A DNA stretch of 64,000 bases. Origin: Apostichopus parvimensis (lineage: Eukaryota; Echinodermata; Holothuroidea; Aspidochirotida; Stichopodidae). The DNA is taken from contig KN886612.1 in NCBI GenBank assembly GCA_000934455.1, positions 1 through 64,000 on the forward strand. The letters run 5' to 3'. Within the stretch, counting starts at the first letter, position 1. Each line of letters opens with the position of its first letter. The position numbers and the translations under genes are program-made. Positions 1 to 11,620 of the stretch are shown here, in pieces. The notes beneath the pieces are model-generated. The model worked only from the letters and a program-made list of their open reading frames with translations. It had not been told where the DNA came from and searched no databases.

Positions 1-461
1 TTACAAGTAAATAAAGACTGGGAAATTTTCGCCATTGAAGTTTTAAACATATCAGAAAAAGTTGTGGAAGAAGCAGTGATGAAAAATGACATCTTCGCAG
101 GTGAGACTTTACTTTATTTTGATTAAGAATTAGTACATATGCAAACTGGCAAATAATATATGAAAATTATAAAAGTGTCAGATTATAATGTTTAATTGTG
201 TTGAATTGTTTATCAAAAGTTATCGTCAGCATGATTCTAGATTATATTCAAGTTCATTGTTCTGTTGCATGGAAATACTTCTTGCGATTGAAAACTCATG
301 ATAATTCCTTGCAGATCAAATAAATGCAGTTACTGAAAATATGACGTCATACCATATCGAGGTATTATACAAAAATGCAACGTTGTGTAAGCAATTTGGC
401 CTTGAATGCTTCAAGGACAACAACGGATGCTTCTTTCAACGTATTAACAAGACAAAAGCTG
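1..461 (+). CDS. Copy A Death domain 1 (two exons, first truncated by window)
   Basis: Exon 1-100 carries the helix 1-3 part of a Death domain, with the typical pattern 'KDWEIFAIEVLNISEKVV' (Trp in helix 2, then a short hydrophobic 'L.I' turn). Exon 315-461 carries the second half, 49 codons, much diverged from ordinary Death domains. Both exons are phase 1 to 1 with clean GT donors (GTGAGA, GTAAGT) and an acceptor at TTGCAG. Homologous exons in copy B are 42870-42998 and 43222-43368. Confidence 0.7.
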
Positions 462-1632
462 GTAAGTTTGTCCTTTTCTCAAGGTTTGTTGAGAACCATT
501 TGTTTGAGATTGTGGAAAACCAAGAGCTTTGATCCAGGTTCTTTTTCTAGAGAAGGGTACCTTATTATTGACTGTTAGCGGTAGAGACGATCCAGGGTAA
601 GATCTCCCACAAGATTCAACATACTTATATATTTTGTTCTCTTGTAACCGTTTTCAAACACTAAAATTGCCAAAAAAACCGGTTTTGAAGCCCATGACAA
701 AAGTTTATCATGTAACAAATTATAGTGAATGTGTTTTTCAATGTTGCTATCATACACTTTATTTTACAGTTTGAATTGTAAAGGGATCTACAACACTCTG
801 ATTTTCTCTTGTCTTTAATATCTTCACATGAAATATCAATCTTAAACACCCATCTTCATCTCTGATGTATACCATATTTATCTTGTTGTCTTTTTAATAC
901 ACAAATGGATGTGGCAGTAGATTTCTGTTATTTATGCTGTGCAAGTTTTTAAGGAATTTGGCACTTTCATGGATTACTTTCTTACAAACGACTCTTTCTT
1001 GAGTATTGTTTATTATTAAATTCAACTTTAAAACTAAAAGGTACTTTTCATTTTATACCTGGTTCTAGAAGCATCACATGAGCAGGATCCTATATATATT
1101 TCAAGCAGGTTCGTTTCTCTTTTTTTTCTCTTTACTTGAAATAAGTCTTAAAAGTAATACATCGTACGAAGACTGAGAGGAACGAAATATTCCAATCACT
1201 ATCATATGTCATAATGTAGTCATTTAAACAAGACAGTTCCAAATGAAAACTTTTCTTTACATTCTTCTACTGCTTTTCTTCGTTCCCAAAGTGACGATAT
1301 ATTAGACTGTTGTGGAACCAGAATTGGAAAAGTTGGAATCAGCAAACTTTTGGAAGCATTCCACATAAGTCGTATTGAAACTGATGATGGTGCCACTTTA
1401 TTGAAAAGGTTTGAGCAGAATGATGTGATAAAGAAACCATATGTCAATCTTCTGCGGAAACTTACAGACTGTAAAATGTATGGAGCCAGGAAAATACTTC
1501 TTTTAAATTTCAAAACAGGTTGGTAAATTATAATATTGCAAAGTAAACTACGATATTGTAAACTAGTATTATACAATATTATGACGTTCATCGTCATCGA
1601 CATAGTCATTGTCATGGTCATCACCGTCGCCG

Positions 1633-1665
<33 letters not shown>

Positions 1666-1680
1666 ACGTCGTCGTCGTCG

Positions 1681-1711
<31 letters not shown>

Positions 1712-4700
1712 TATCATCATTATAATTATTCGGATGACTAGGTAATATAGTTGCAATATCACCACCACAAAATTAGATGTCCCAGTTACGTTACTTTCTT
1801 TCAAATCATGTTTTAGATGTACAGCAACTAGAGGCCACAATACGAAATCATGTGAAGAATGACTGGGAAATATTTGCAATAGATATTTTAGACATACCAG
1901 CAAAACTTGTGTTGGATGCGGTAAAAAACTACGACACTTACGAAGGTGAGGTGTACTAATATTGTTTGAAATTGTTTATATATCGATGTCAATTATTAAA
2001 TAAATACAACCCAATAGCTAGTAGTAAAATGGAATCATTTGAAAGAAAGAAATTGTCTTGAATCTAAGTTTTAGTCCGCTACCATGGATGCTTTAGTTTC
2101 ACTCCTCGATTTTCATCAAGAAATAACAAATATTTTCTACCATTGTTTGTAGATCAAATTAGGGTAGTTATCAGAAAAATAACAGCGGAGCATATTGGAA
2201 TTATAGGTGACATCAAAACTCATAACAAATTGGATACAAAAACATTACTGTCGGAGTTTAACCTTCAATCTGTCGAGGAAGAAGGTAGATATTACTTCAT
2301 AAACCTGGAGAGCACACAATCTGGTAAGACTTTTGGTGTGTTTCCCACTTTTAAAAGATTATAGTTTAGAGCAGTTACGAGTTTCTATCTACATATCAGG
2401 GTTAATAAAACAAAACCCTACTATATCGTGTAAGATGGCTTTTGTATGTTTGTATAATCCCCTTAAGAACGTATTGTACAGTATTCAAAGAATTTCTCCC
2501 AGACACGTGTTAACAACAAACAGTGATAAATGTATGTGTGTTTGAAATCACAAGTAAGTCGTTATGCTCCATTCATCATCATCCACCTCGTACGAATTGA
2601 ATCACAATATAAGGTGACATTGTGTCAAGTCGAAAATGGAGTCCCGTTTTGGTGACTTGCAAACAAGAATACACGTAAAGCTTTGTCGTTTAAAAATTTA
2701 AAACTGTAATATAATGTATTATAGTACGCGTGTTATGTGAATGTGGTACATATCTTAAAAGGTACCGGAAATGATCAAAATCCGTATCATTTTAACTGAT
2801 GCTCTGTAAATAAAGTTAACAATTTCGGATCTGACATATTCTGGTTAAAATATTTCCGTTGAAATATATGTTTACTCTCACTCATTACAATGACTATTTA
2901 ACCACAGACCTTTGGAATTACATCACCAGCGACCTCTGTCCACACATATCTTTGGACTGGGAAATATTTGCAGTTGAAGTCCTGAAGTTGGAAAAGAACT
3001 ATATTTTGGATATAATTGAACATACCAAAGACGAAAAGGGTACGTATTATTTAAAACTCGCTTTATCTCTGAATTAATTGAAATGTGGCTCAAATATATG
3101 TTATGATTCAGCACATTGTTGTTATAATTCTCAGTAAAAGCAACTGAGTACCGAGGCGGTGGAAGAGGATTAAATCTAAGTGGACGGAGCACAGAGGCAA
3201 CGGATAATATGATTTTGATATGATAGGTAATAACGGACATAACCGCCCGGCATAATGGATTCTTGGTGCATTTTGAAACTAAATGTATTGTCCTAGTTTG
3301 AATGCTTTAAACCAAACGGCACAATTCCCTCTATCACAACTCCTTCTACATTCATCTAATAATGTTTTCTTCAATTTTTGGCTAATGGCACATTCTATAT
3401 AAAAAAATGATACTTTTTAATAAAACAAAAATGAAAATGTATATTTGCATTAACCCAAAGGACTACTAGTAGTTCCTGCAAAGGGTAGTTTTGATATTTC
3501 GGCACCCAGAAACACCTAGACCTCTGGTTTGCCGCCCCTAAATGAGTATTTAAATATACCGTACTCTTACAAATAGACTCCAGCTACTCCAGCCATTGAT
3601 GGTGTCAATGTTTTGCAGACTTATATGTGGAGAAAAAACTCTCATTGTATTTCATGATTAAGGTTCGACGATGTACGAAAACGATGAATGTAAAAGATTA
3701 TCAGCTTTAAATTGTGTAGGACCAGCTGGAAAAAGCTGTCAAATTTGTATTGCAGAAACTCATATACAATGGTCGCGATGGAGTTTTGATATGAAGTGTA
3801 GTTTTTTGGTAAATCAAGACTGAAGGAGCACAGAAGTCCACTGGCAGGGAAAAATGTGATTGTGATTTGACATTAGGAAAATGAATAAAAGTAAATAACC
3901 GCCTGGTAAAATCGATACTCGGTGCATTTTGTAACAAATTGCAGCGAATTGCCTGTTCTAGGTTGAATGTTTTTCCACAAATGGAACGTTTTCAGGACCA
4001 CACCTATCTGTGCTCTTTATGTTAACTTTCTTCATATCTCGTAAAACGTCTGAATTGTGAAAAACAAAAGCACATTCACAATAACCAAACACAAAGAAAA
4101 AATTGGGTTATTTTTTTATTATTGTAGTGAAGTGAAATTTTGTTGTATGCACCCGTTGAGTATTTACATGTATTACGTAATATACTGTATTGTAGCGTTA
4201 GTTGTTTGCACGTGTGTTTGTCAGTTCTGTATACGTCGTTTTAATGACAGCATCGTCCCTGCAGAGCTCCGGGGTTCGCCTCGTTATCCCTTTCGTAATT
4301 TGTTAATTTCATTTAATCTTGGGTCGTCAATAACCCAGATTTACATATATCTTTACTATCTGGAGTCCGTGAGGAGATGTCACCCTTCTTAGAGGCAGGA
4401 TGCCTCAGGTTTTGGATGGTTCGGCTTCTGGCTCGAAGCCACTGGTTTCCAAGATGGCGGACCTATCATACATATATAGCGAGCTAGCGTTGATGGAGTC
4501 TCGATGTCCGCGAGCTTCCTTTACCGCGAGCGTAGAGTCCTCTTCTTCTTCTTTATCGCGAGCGAGTTGACTTCAGTATAGTAAGAGATTAAGTATAAAT
4601 ATTATTTTTAAATGACCTATTGTTATTTAATTGAATTGTAGTTTTTAAGTGTTTGGCTAGGTTGTACTTTGTTGTATAAAGTACATGTTAGGTTGTGTTT

Positions 4701-7700
4701 TGGACCTTGGGCCTATGGGTTTATAGCGTGTGTTGTGTATCGTGAAACACGTGTATAGTATTGCGTACCTTTATACTGTAGTGTTACAGTGCCGGTTAGG
4801 TTGGGTTTTAGTTTACAGTTAAGTGTATTTTATTGTATATAACTGTATTTTAGTATTGTACTGCTCGCAGTGTAAAGAGCGTATTCGTATTTTGTATTTT
4901 GAACATAATTGTTACTGTTGTTACTAAAGAGTTGTCTCAGAGATTTTCCTTTAATCTTAGCCATTTTGGATAGCTATAGAGTGACAAGTCTCTTGAGAGT
5001 TTGTGGGTTCAGGAGGTGAAAATTCCTGCTGTCTAGGAACAGTTTAGGTGAAAAGGCCTATAATGTGTTGCAGCTTGCATAGGTTGCCCTGACCATTACG
5101 AAGGTGCTAAAATTCCTCGCCTGTTGGCAAACATATTGTATTATTTATGCAGATTATTTCATAATGTTCATTTTACATTGTTCTTTATACACTTTATACA
5201 TTTTTATACAGTATTGTACGAGTGCTACGTTGTATTAATAATACGTGGATTTAGTATTTATGGTACAGATAAAGTTCTGTTATTGGTATGTCATAGATTG
5301 AGCATAGGTTCTGTGCATATTACATAGTATTTCATAGGTTGAGTATAGGTTTTCCCCAGAGTCAGGATAATTTTAATTAGGAGTAAAGAGCCATTTATTA
5401 TATTAAGCCATTTTATATTGTCATGTGTCATGACTTATTCTTCATTTGTATATTATCATTTTGTAGAGTTTGTAAATAAAAAGTCAGCCGTTGTTTCAAC
5501 GCAAGAACACTCTTGCATCCTCATTTATAACTTATGAGTTCGAAGCGTAGGACCCTAAATCCGGTCATTTCCCCCGCCATCCGCGGTTCGCTTCATTATT
5601 ATTAACGAAAAAGGGCAACTAACAGTTCATACAAAGAGCACTGGACCCCGACACCCATATCCTCCCGATCCGCTGCCCCTGACCGATTATTTTAAAATCT
5701 GTGTTCTTGCAAATAAACTCACTAATCCAATTATTGTTTGTGTCAAAGCAACTTCGACTACAAAGAAACAAATGATGAAAGTTTGACGATGGGAAAAACA
5801 TGAAAGTGAAGGATTAGCGACATAACATTGAGTTAATGAATAATGGCAATAAGCTTTAAAAAGTTTATAAAAAAACTTTTAAAACGTTTGCAACGGAGTC
5901 TGGATTGTACCTCTATTCTTTCAAAAAACAGTGTTAGTATGTTTTCTTGAACGGTGTAAAGTTAAATAACAAATATATTCAGTGAGCCAACTACTGTTAG
6001 TTGGTTGTATTGCAACTTCCTAGTTCGGAAAATGTGTTCATGGTTGCTTTACTCACATCATAACAACCAATTTATCAGAAAACATAGGACTAGTCACTGG
6101 TAGATGGTACTTCTAAAAATATGTAATGAGATTTGCATAACTCGTGATCCAGTTATGTAAATGTTGCTTGATTTTCTACAACTACAGACTTTAATCCATT
6201 TCGTAATGAATTGTGCAAAATAAATTTCTTTTCTATTAACTTTTCAGGGCAGATTCTGAGTATGTTTAGAAAATGGAGATCTATACGTGGTCAGCAGGAG
6301 AAAGCTTTTAAGCCGTTTCTGCAAGACCTCATCGAAGATAACGAGCTCAGCGGTAAAATAATGTCAAAAGACAACAGACTAAAAGATGGCACTGCTTTGA
6401 AAGGTATAAAACATTGAGTCGATATGATCTGAGTTTTCATCCTAAATAAATGTAGACAAATTATAATGAAGTACGAATTGGAGACACGTTCTGCTAAGTA
6501 TATTCCAGAAAATAAAATTGTCTTAACGTGTTGTGTAATTTTAAATTAAGTCACGATCTTCCAGTATGTTAATTGAATATGTGTTTCGGAAAGCATGGTT
6601 GAAATGTCTAGCTTCTTGAAAACTCGCTTCGCTTAATCGGTGCATTAGCTACAGTAAGCGATGAATCAATGTTGTCATGAAAGACCTATTTTCCCGATGC
6701 GGGTCTATGGCATTAGTACCTGGCATGTGAACTCACAACGGGTTATATTTTGTATGGTGGGAGAGTACAGAAGGAACTTATTAGGAGAACTACTGGGATT
6801 AAATATTCTTATGCAATATATACAGGCATTATATTAGTAGGCACATTATTATTACTATGACTTCCTAATAATCACCCTAAAGAAAAAATGTGATAAGAAT
6901 GAAAATAGTTTAATGTCCAACACATCTTTTATCAGTAATTTTACATTCATTAGGTAACGTTTTATTTGATATAGTCATCGCAATTTAACAAATGACATCA
7001 GAAGTAATTGCATATTAAGTAATGTTTATTGTTTTACATATAATTGTCAAGGAAATATGTTAGCAGGCAATTACACCTTTGTACATAAGCTTTTTCTTAA
7101 GGTTTACATTTTAACTGTTATACCTCACTATGCCTCAAGTTATCAATCAGTATATTTATTGTTTTACATTTTCATTTCTAGTGAAACCCACTAACGAGGG
7201 TGACTGCAGGTATACATTTTTACAATATTTAAAACTGTTTTTTTTTTACTATTATTTCCTGTGATCAAATGTGTCTTGCTATTTAATTACACTCATTAAA
7301 AAAAGTAAAGGACGTGTACCTGTATTACATGGGTTCCTAAAACACAATATATTATAATAATTGGCATAAGTTGCAACGGACACAAACAATATAAATCCAT
7401 TTTTCCATTGGCAGTAAAGAGTTTTTGGCGATATTAACAACATGTAGCAAGAGAATTGGCGTTGTTGGATGTAAACGATTGGCAGAAATCAATTCTAAGG
7501 GTGGATTACTCAAATTTCTAGTTGCTGCGGTTGTAGTGGGTACATCCGCTGAAGCACCAGATGAGATTTCGGTGGATGACAGCGTTGACTCTTTAGGACA
7601 ATTGTGTTTAATGTTGAGTAAAGCAAACCTATTTACAGCAAGAGATGTGGTCATAACCTACATTGAGAAAAGTAAGTGTTATACTTTGTCATTCCACATT

Positions 7701-9617
7701 AAATTCGCTTGGCTGATATATTATCAAACATTGAATCTTTTTATTTTACACGTTTAACTGTTTAGGCGACTATTTATGTATTTTGTTCTTGATTAATTGC
7801 TACATTTGCAGTTTAACATGAAGGTGAAGGGAATATGAAAACATTGAAAGTCGGTCATATTGACCTAACTGCATTACCATTCTAATATATTTGTAACGCC
7901 AAAGATCTAAGAGTAATTCTTGGTAGAAATTCAATTACGCTATTTGCTTAGATGGTGTAAGTGTAAATCAGTTATTGTAGAAAATTGTCGAATTAATTCC
8001 ATCAAGTGAACCTTTTCAACGCATGAGGAGCCTGGGGTATCTTTCCTCCTAGATTTATGAAAATCCGTACCAGGGCCCATTTCATATTTATATGTGCTCC
8101 TTTAGATTACAAAAGTACCAACCCTATAGTCGTAATATGTGCTCTTTTTACATTAAATGGTGCCATGTTGTTGCAAATCATTAAAATATTAATTTTTTTC
8201 AAAACAAATCTCATTCACATGTACCTTTATCCCACGATGCTTGTTACCTACAGATAGCACGCTCTTCCACGAGTCATGTGTTTTCTATGATTCAATATAA
8301 ATTTCATGTGGTTCTTTTGTTACAATCTCATTCATATATTTAGAACTACATAATGTAATAGCAACGATTTCGAAGGAGAGAGCATCTGATTGGGACAAAT
8401 TTGCAAAGTATAGCTTATCCCTATCCGGCAATGATGTTGTTTATCTAGAGAGAGCAGCCAAGTCAAACGAAGGCAAGTAGTTTGTGGTTCATGAAGTTGA
8501 AAATGTAAACACCATGTATCATTGGTATATTTGTAGTTTTGTGACATTGACCTAGCTCAATGATAAACTTGTTCTTTTTAAAATAAAATATTTACTCTTG
8601 TCTTATATAAAGTACCTCACTGCAATAAAGTGCACACTTCGTGATGCATGTGACGTAATTGCCATGAACTAAAGTTACCAACGGAAGTTATTCTTTTTGC
8701 CATCGTTATTAACTTGTTTTATATCTTTCAAGGGGACTGCCATGAGTAGGTTATATAAATATATGTGGATAATAGGAGTCAAGAGTCTAATATTAACATT
8801 TACTCCTCTCAAAATTTGTATTGTCTTTCCCTTAGCACGAGTACGCATGGCTATTTCCAAATGGATGAGAATAAAGCAGATCGATATAGATGTTCTGAAA
8901 ACTTTGACGAAAAAGAGCCTTTCCAAATTTAAAGGAGTTGGGTAAGATCTGATTGTGATCTGCTGGCGATGGACCAATTGATGGGGAAAGGCTTGCTTGT
9001 TTGCTTCAGCTGCCAAATATGTTCGAGAGTTCTGTGGCGCCTTGATGATTTTGTTGGTTGAAGGACTGCTTGTGGTTGTCATATCTAGGCTTGAAAGGAG
9101 CTTCGGTTAGACATATTTGAGTCTTAGAGTTGCTGGATTCTTTGACATCGGCCATGTATATGATGTTAGCTGCCCAACAGTTTCCATTTAGGGAGCATAT
9201 TTCCTTTTGTCGGCAGTTGCAAGCTCCCTTCTCGTTTTTTATGTTAGAGGCTGGTATATGTTTGTTGTGTCCTTTTAATATAGAGCCGAAGTTAGGCATT
9301 TAACTATAGCTGACCTTAACCATGTTTGTGTTGAATATCTTGTTAAGTTTTGATTTCTCAATAACTTCTTCATCAGTGATAGAAACGACAATTTTACTGA
9401 AACTATATCTCAAATAGTGTTTCATTTAGTAAAGACATTGGTGCAGAACACTCATGACTCATGTTGTTGTTTTCCTTCTTCCCTCAAAAATATTTTGTTT
9501 AATCTTTCGATAGTTTTCTTACATGTATAGACCATACATAATATCTGCTTATTATTACTGAAATTGGATCTATTGGAATAATTTTACATATCTAATGATT
9601 TGTTTTGCAGGAACTGA
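1..9617 (+). CDS. Receptor copy A, 3' part: tandem Death / CARD-like cytoplasmic tail (5' end outside window)
   Basis: Exons by reading frame and splice sites: 1-100, 315-461, 1069-1108, 1292-1518, 1817-1945, 2153-2323, 2908-3039, 6248-6403, 7182-7209, 7415-7671, 8344-8472, 8836-8941, 9611-9617. Phases agree at every junction. Each exon has a counterpart in copy B, where the upstream Ig and transmembrane exons are visible, so A is inferred to be the same kind of receptor. Domain order is Death1 - CARD1 - Death2 - Death3 - CARD3 - Death4 - stop. The second CARD-like module of copy B is absent. The role is inferred: death-fold domains normally recruit adaptors or caspase-like proteases to a receptor tail. 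The last exon adds only one residue before TGA because A ends the previous exon one base later than B. The exon at position 1 is cut by the window edge and should start about 28 bases upstream. Confidence 0.8.
1069..1518 (+). CDS. Copy A CARD/DED-like domain 1 (40-nt microexon plus 227-nt exon)
   Basis: The 1069-1108 microexon (phase 1 to 2) links the Death module to exon 1292-1518 (phase 2 to 1). The large exon encodes about 75 residues with the pattern 'GTRIGKVGISKLLEAF', then 'IETDDGATLL', then 'NLL.KL.DCK', then a final helix. The amphipathic spacing resembles a CARD or DED six-helix bundle. Which death-fold family it belongs to is not certain. Without the microexon the junction would create a stop codon, which supports the microexon as real. 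Copy B equivalents are 44134-44173 and 44357-44583, the same lengths. Confidence 0.7.
1625..1723 (+). repeat. Trinucleotide microsatellite (GTC/GCC/ATC)n
   Basis: A run of GTC, GCC and ATC triplets lies in the intron just after the first CARD-like exon. It produces false poly-Met/Thr and poly-Ile/Val frames on the two strands. Copy B has a shorter version at 44,699-44,776, so the tract was present before the duplication and changed length since. Confidence 0.9.
1817..2323 (+). CDS. Copy A Death domain 2 (two exons)
   Basis: Exon 1817-1945 (43 codons) encodes helices 1-3 with 'NDWEIFAIDILDIPAKLV'. Exon 2153-2323 (57 codons) encodes the second half beginning 'DQIRVVIRKITAEHI'. Both are phase 1 to 1 with good acceptors (TTTTAG, TTGTAG) and donors (GTGAGG, GTAAGA). 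The second exon is 45 nt longer than its copy B counterpart (45224-45349), an in-frame difference of 15 codons. The second half has lost the usual helix-5 Trp, so folding as a full Death domain is inferred from the exon pair. Confidence 0.68.
2908..6403 (+). CDS. Copy A Death domain 3 (two exons split by a 3.2-kb intron)
   Basis: Exon 2908-3039 (44 codons) encodes helices 1-3 with 'LDWEIFAVEVLKLEKNYI'. Exon 6248-6403 (52 codons) encodes helices 4-6 with 'MFRKWRSIRGQQEKAFKPF' followed by 'LQDLIEDNEL'. This is the most canonical Death domain in the tail: conserved Trp in helix 2 and in helix 5, and a 'G...F.PFL.DLI' second half. The large intron contains the solo LTR at 4123-5595. Copy B equivalents are 46995-47126 and 49256-49411. 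Confidence 0.78.
3170..3990 (+). repeat. Old internal repeats in the Death3 intron
   Basis: The stretches around 3,170-3,320 and 3,800-3,990 resemble each other: both contain 'GGAGCACAGA', a 'TAACCGCC' block and 'GGTGCATTTTG'. Parts of 3,530-3,720 and 5,615-5,830 share a similar order of motifs. The same layout is seen in copy B (about 47,170-48,330), so these repeats predate the gene duplication. No reading frame is supported here. Confidence 0.45.
4123..5595 (+). mobile_element. Solo LTR of an LTR retrotransposon (fossil)
   Basis: The element starts with TG and ends with CA, is about 1.47 kb long, and is flanked by a 4-bp duplication TTAT (4119-4122 and 5596-5599). It carries an AATAAA signal near 5,477 and no recognisable internal coding region, as expected of a lone LTR. 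The matching intron of copy B is uninterrupted ('GGGTTATTTATTATTATTAACG' region near 48,100), which gives the empty site. Family is not certain; Ty3/gypsy or BEL/Pao are both possible. It inserted after the A/B duplication or was lost from B. Confidence 0.75.
7182..7671 (+). CDS. Copy A CARD/DED-like domain 3 (28-nt microexon plus 257-nt exon)
   Basis: Microexon 7182-7209 (phase 1 to 2) is followed by exon 7415-7671 (phase 2 to 1). The large exon reads 'LTTCSKRIGVVGCKRLAEI' then an insert, then 'LGQLCLMLSKANLFTARDVV'. It keeps the 'RIG..G...L' and C-terminal helix pattern of the other CARD-like exons but is ten codons longer. Copy B equivalents are 50271-50298 and 50534-50790, the same lengths. 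Confidence 0.7.
8344..9617 (+). CDS. Copy A Death domain 4 and terminal exon
   Basis: Exon 8344-8472 encodes helices 1-3 with 'SDWDKFAKYSLSLSGNDV' and uses a GC donor (GCAAGT), shared with copy B. Exon 8836-8941 encodes the second half with 'MAISKWMRIKQI'. It ends at GG|GTAAGA, phase 2, one base later than in copy B. The terminal exon 9611-9617 then gives one residue and TGA. In copy B the same splice leads to three more residues and a stop. The truncated second half has no clear sixth helix. Confidence 0.68.
8950..9310 (-). mobile_element. Penelope-like element fragment (GIY-YIG region)
   Basis: The minus-strand frame at 9006-9299 has the Cys-rich linker 'CNCRQKEICSLNGNC' followed by 'IIYMADV', 'ICLTEAPFKPRY.NH' and 'TELS'. 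This matches the GIY-YIG endonuclease end of Penelope-like retroelements. Only this terminal part is present. It lies in the last intron of receptor copy A and has no counterpart in copy B at 52,071-52,957, so it arrived after the duplication. The ends are estimated from loss of A/B similarity. Confidence 0.6.
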
Positions 9618-11130
9618 TGCTTGGTAACTGTAATTCAGTTAACAAGTGAATGGACAGTCAGATGGTGATCGATATGACAAATTTCCGCTTCAGCTGCTTT
9701 TGTTTTTCATTTTTTCCCCGCAAACATCAAGTGACTGTAAAACAATAATATCAGTGTTGCTTGAAATGAAAGTATAGAGTTGACGACATGCATATTGTAC
9801 CATTGATGTCAGTTGTGGGTTTAGAGGGATAACTCCAGAGCTGGTAAAGAGACGGTGCAACTGTTATTAGTAATGTGATACACTTACACCTCTATTTGTT
9901 GATATTTATCACGTGTGCTTAGTTTAGAAAGGAACGTAATTCTTCTTTTTATATAATTGTTTACAATTTTGTTTACCTTCTCAATATTTAGTAGTTTCCT
10001 AATACACTATATTACTTCAATCACACCCCTAAGAATACAAATACTTTGGTGAGGAGTATCCGCAAAAATAATTTGATTATCCACTAGAACTAGTGCACAC
10101 ATTTTGTCATTGTAAATATTGTTCATTGTATATATTAACCGCCTAACCTGTTGCACTTCTTTCAAGGAAATTTGGCATCTGTTCAACTTGAGATAATAAA
10201 ACGATCATTTTTATAATTTAAAAAAAAAATTGTTATCACACTGTCCTGTTTCTCCCCTATGTGGTTTTGATTTGTACTATCTCAGACAAAATATATGATC
10301 AAACAATGTTTGCTCTAGTTATTATTTTTTCTTCCGTATTCATGGTGTTCTTACTTATTAAAGGACACAGAGTAGTGTTATATCGTTTATTAATGTTGTT
10401 AATTTTGTGCATATATATTTTAGTTTAGAAGGTAATGCCGTGTCTGTAAACACGCGTTCATAATTGTCATGTAGAAACAAAATATCAGACAATTGAGGTC
10501 ATACATCACATAACATGTGTTTTCCTATTAACATTGTGTAAAGCTTTGTGTTTTGGGGTACCATTCAATCACATCTCAAGTTGATATAACGCCTTTATAG
10601 GCGAATACTGACAGCGGTAGGACTATTCTGTAAATTACTTAACCTACTTCAGAACCGATTAAGACTTTTTATTTTTGAGTAATTTAAAATTTTCTAATGT
10701 TTTTTTTTTTTTAACATAACGACTTCTTTAATCGACTTCACACCTATACATTAACTGTTAAAAAGTGATTTCCAAAGAATTTTCCTAAAGTACCCCACAT
10801 GAGCAATTAGGAGCAGAACTGCTCATTGGTAGAAATTACGTTTTGCAAACGGTAATAAAGTACCGTTGTACATTAATGTTGTTTGTTACAAAAGTTCCGA
10901 TTGGATTTTATAATATTTCTACATAGCAAAAACAATGCAAATAAAAAGTAATTGATCAAAACGTGTAATATAGTAGTGGTGTACACGTCCAGCATAGATA
11001 TGCACAGTATATGAACGCAATAACATTACAGCATTCATTCCAGTTAACAATAACATGTCATAGAGAATGATAAAGTCGATTTTCTGTTGCTTATAACATA
11101 GTTTAGTGTACCAGTGTTTAGTTTTATGAA

Positions 11131-11620
11131 GCTACCAACCGAAATGTATGTTGAAATCATGTTCTCTTTGCACAGAGCTACATCCAATGTGACATTTGAA
11201 AGTCGTGGGGTAGTAAAATACACCGATTCTTTGAGAAGAGCGATGTGTTTAATAAAAATTCTCTAAAGAATCTGATTATTAAGCTATAATTCTCTTATTG
11301 CACAGCTGTCGCTATCTTTTGCAAAATGCCGATCACCAGCAACAACATACACGTTTGACACCATGCACCAGCTAACAACCTCAATATATGTTGAAAACCT
11401 TCTTCTCTTTGCAAACAAGACCACATCCAATGTGGCCTTTAAAAGTCGGGGGGGGGGGGGCGGTTAGTAAATTACAGCGACCTGTGAGAAATGCGGCTTG
11501 TTCAAATACAAATTCTCTAGAGAATCTTAGTTATAAGCTTTAACTATTTTATTGTACAGATGTTGCTAATTTGTATCAAAATGCCGTACACCAGCAACAA
11601 TATACACCTTTTAGCACCAT
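11131..11620 (+). repeat. Two-copy tandem repeat, period about 240 bp (copy A)
   Basis: Units start at 11131 and 11371 with 'GCTACCAACC' / 'GCTAACAACC', contain 'CTCTTTGCA', 'CACATCCAATGTG' or near, and end in 'AAAATGCCG..CACCAGCAAC'. Copy B has the same two units starting at 55097 and 55393, so the repeat is older than the A/B duplication. The second unit carries a poly-G tract. No coding frame runs through it. Confidence 0.7.

Noticed and set aside
1220-1903. Long minus-strand frame with poly-Met, Thr and Ala
   Set aside because: It is produced by the trinucleotide microsatellite and lies opposite the real CARD-like exon. The same holds for 44,321-44,836.
8675-9082. Minus-strand frame opposite the Death4 second-half exon
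   Set aside because: It mirrors a real exon on the + strand and merges with the Penelope-like fragment.
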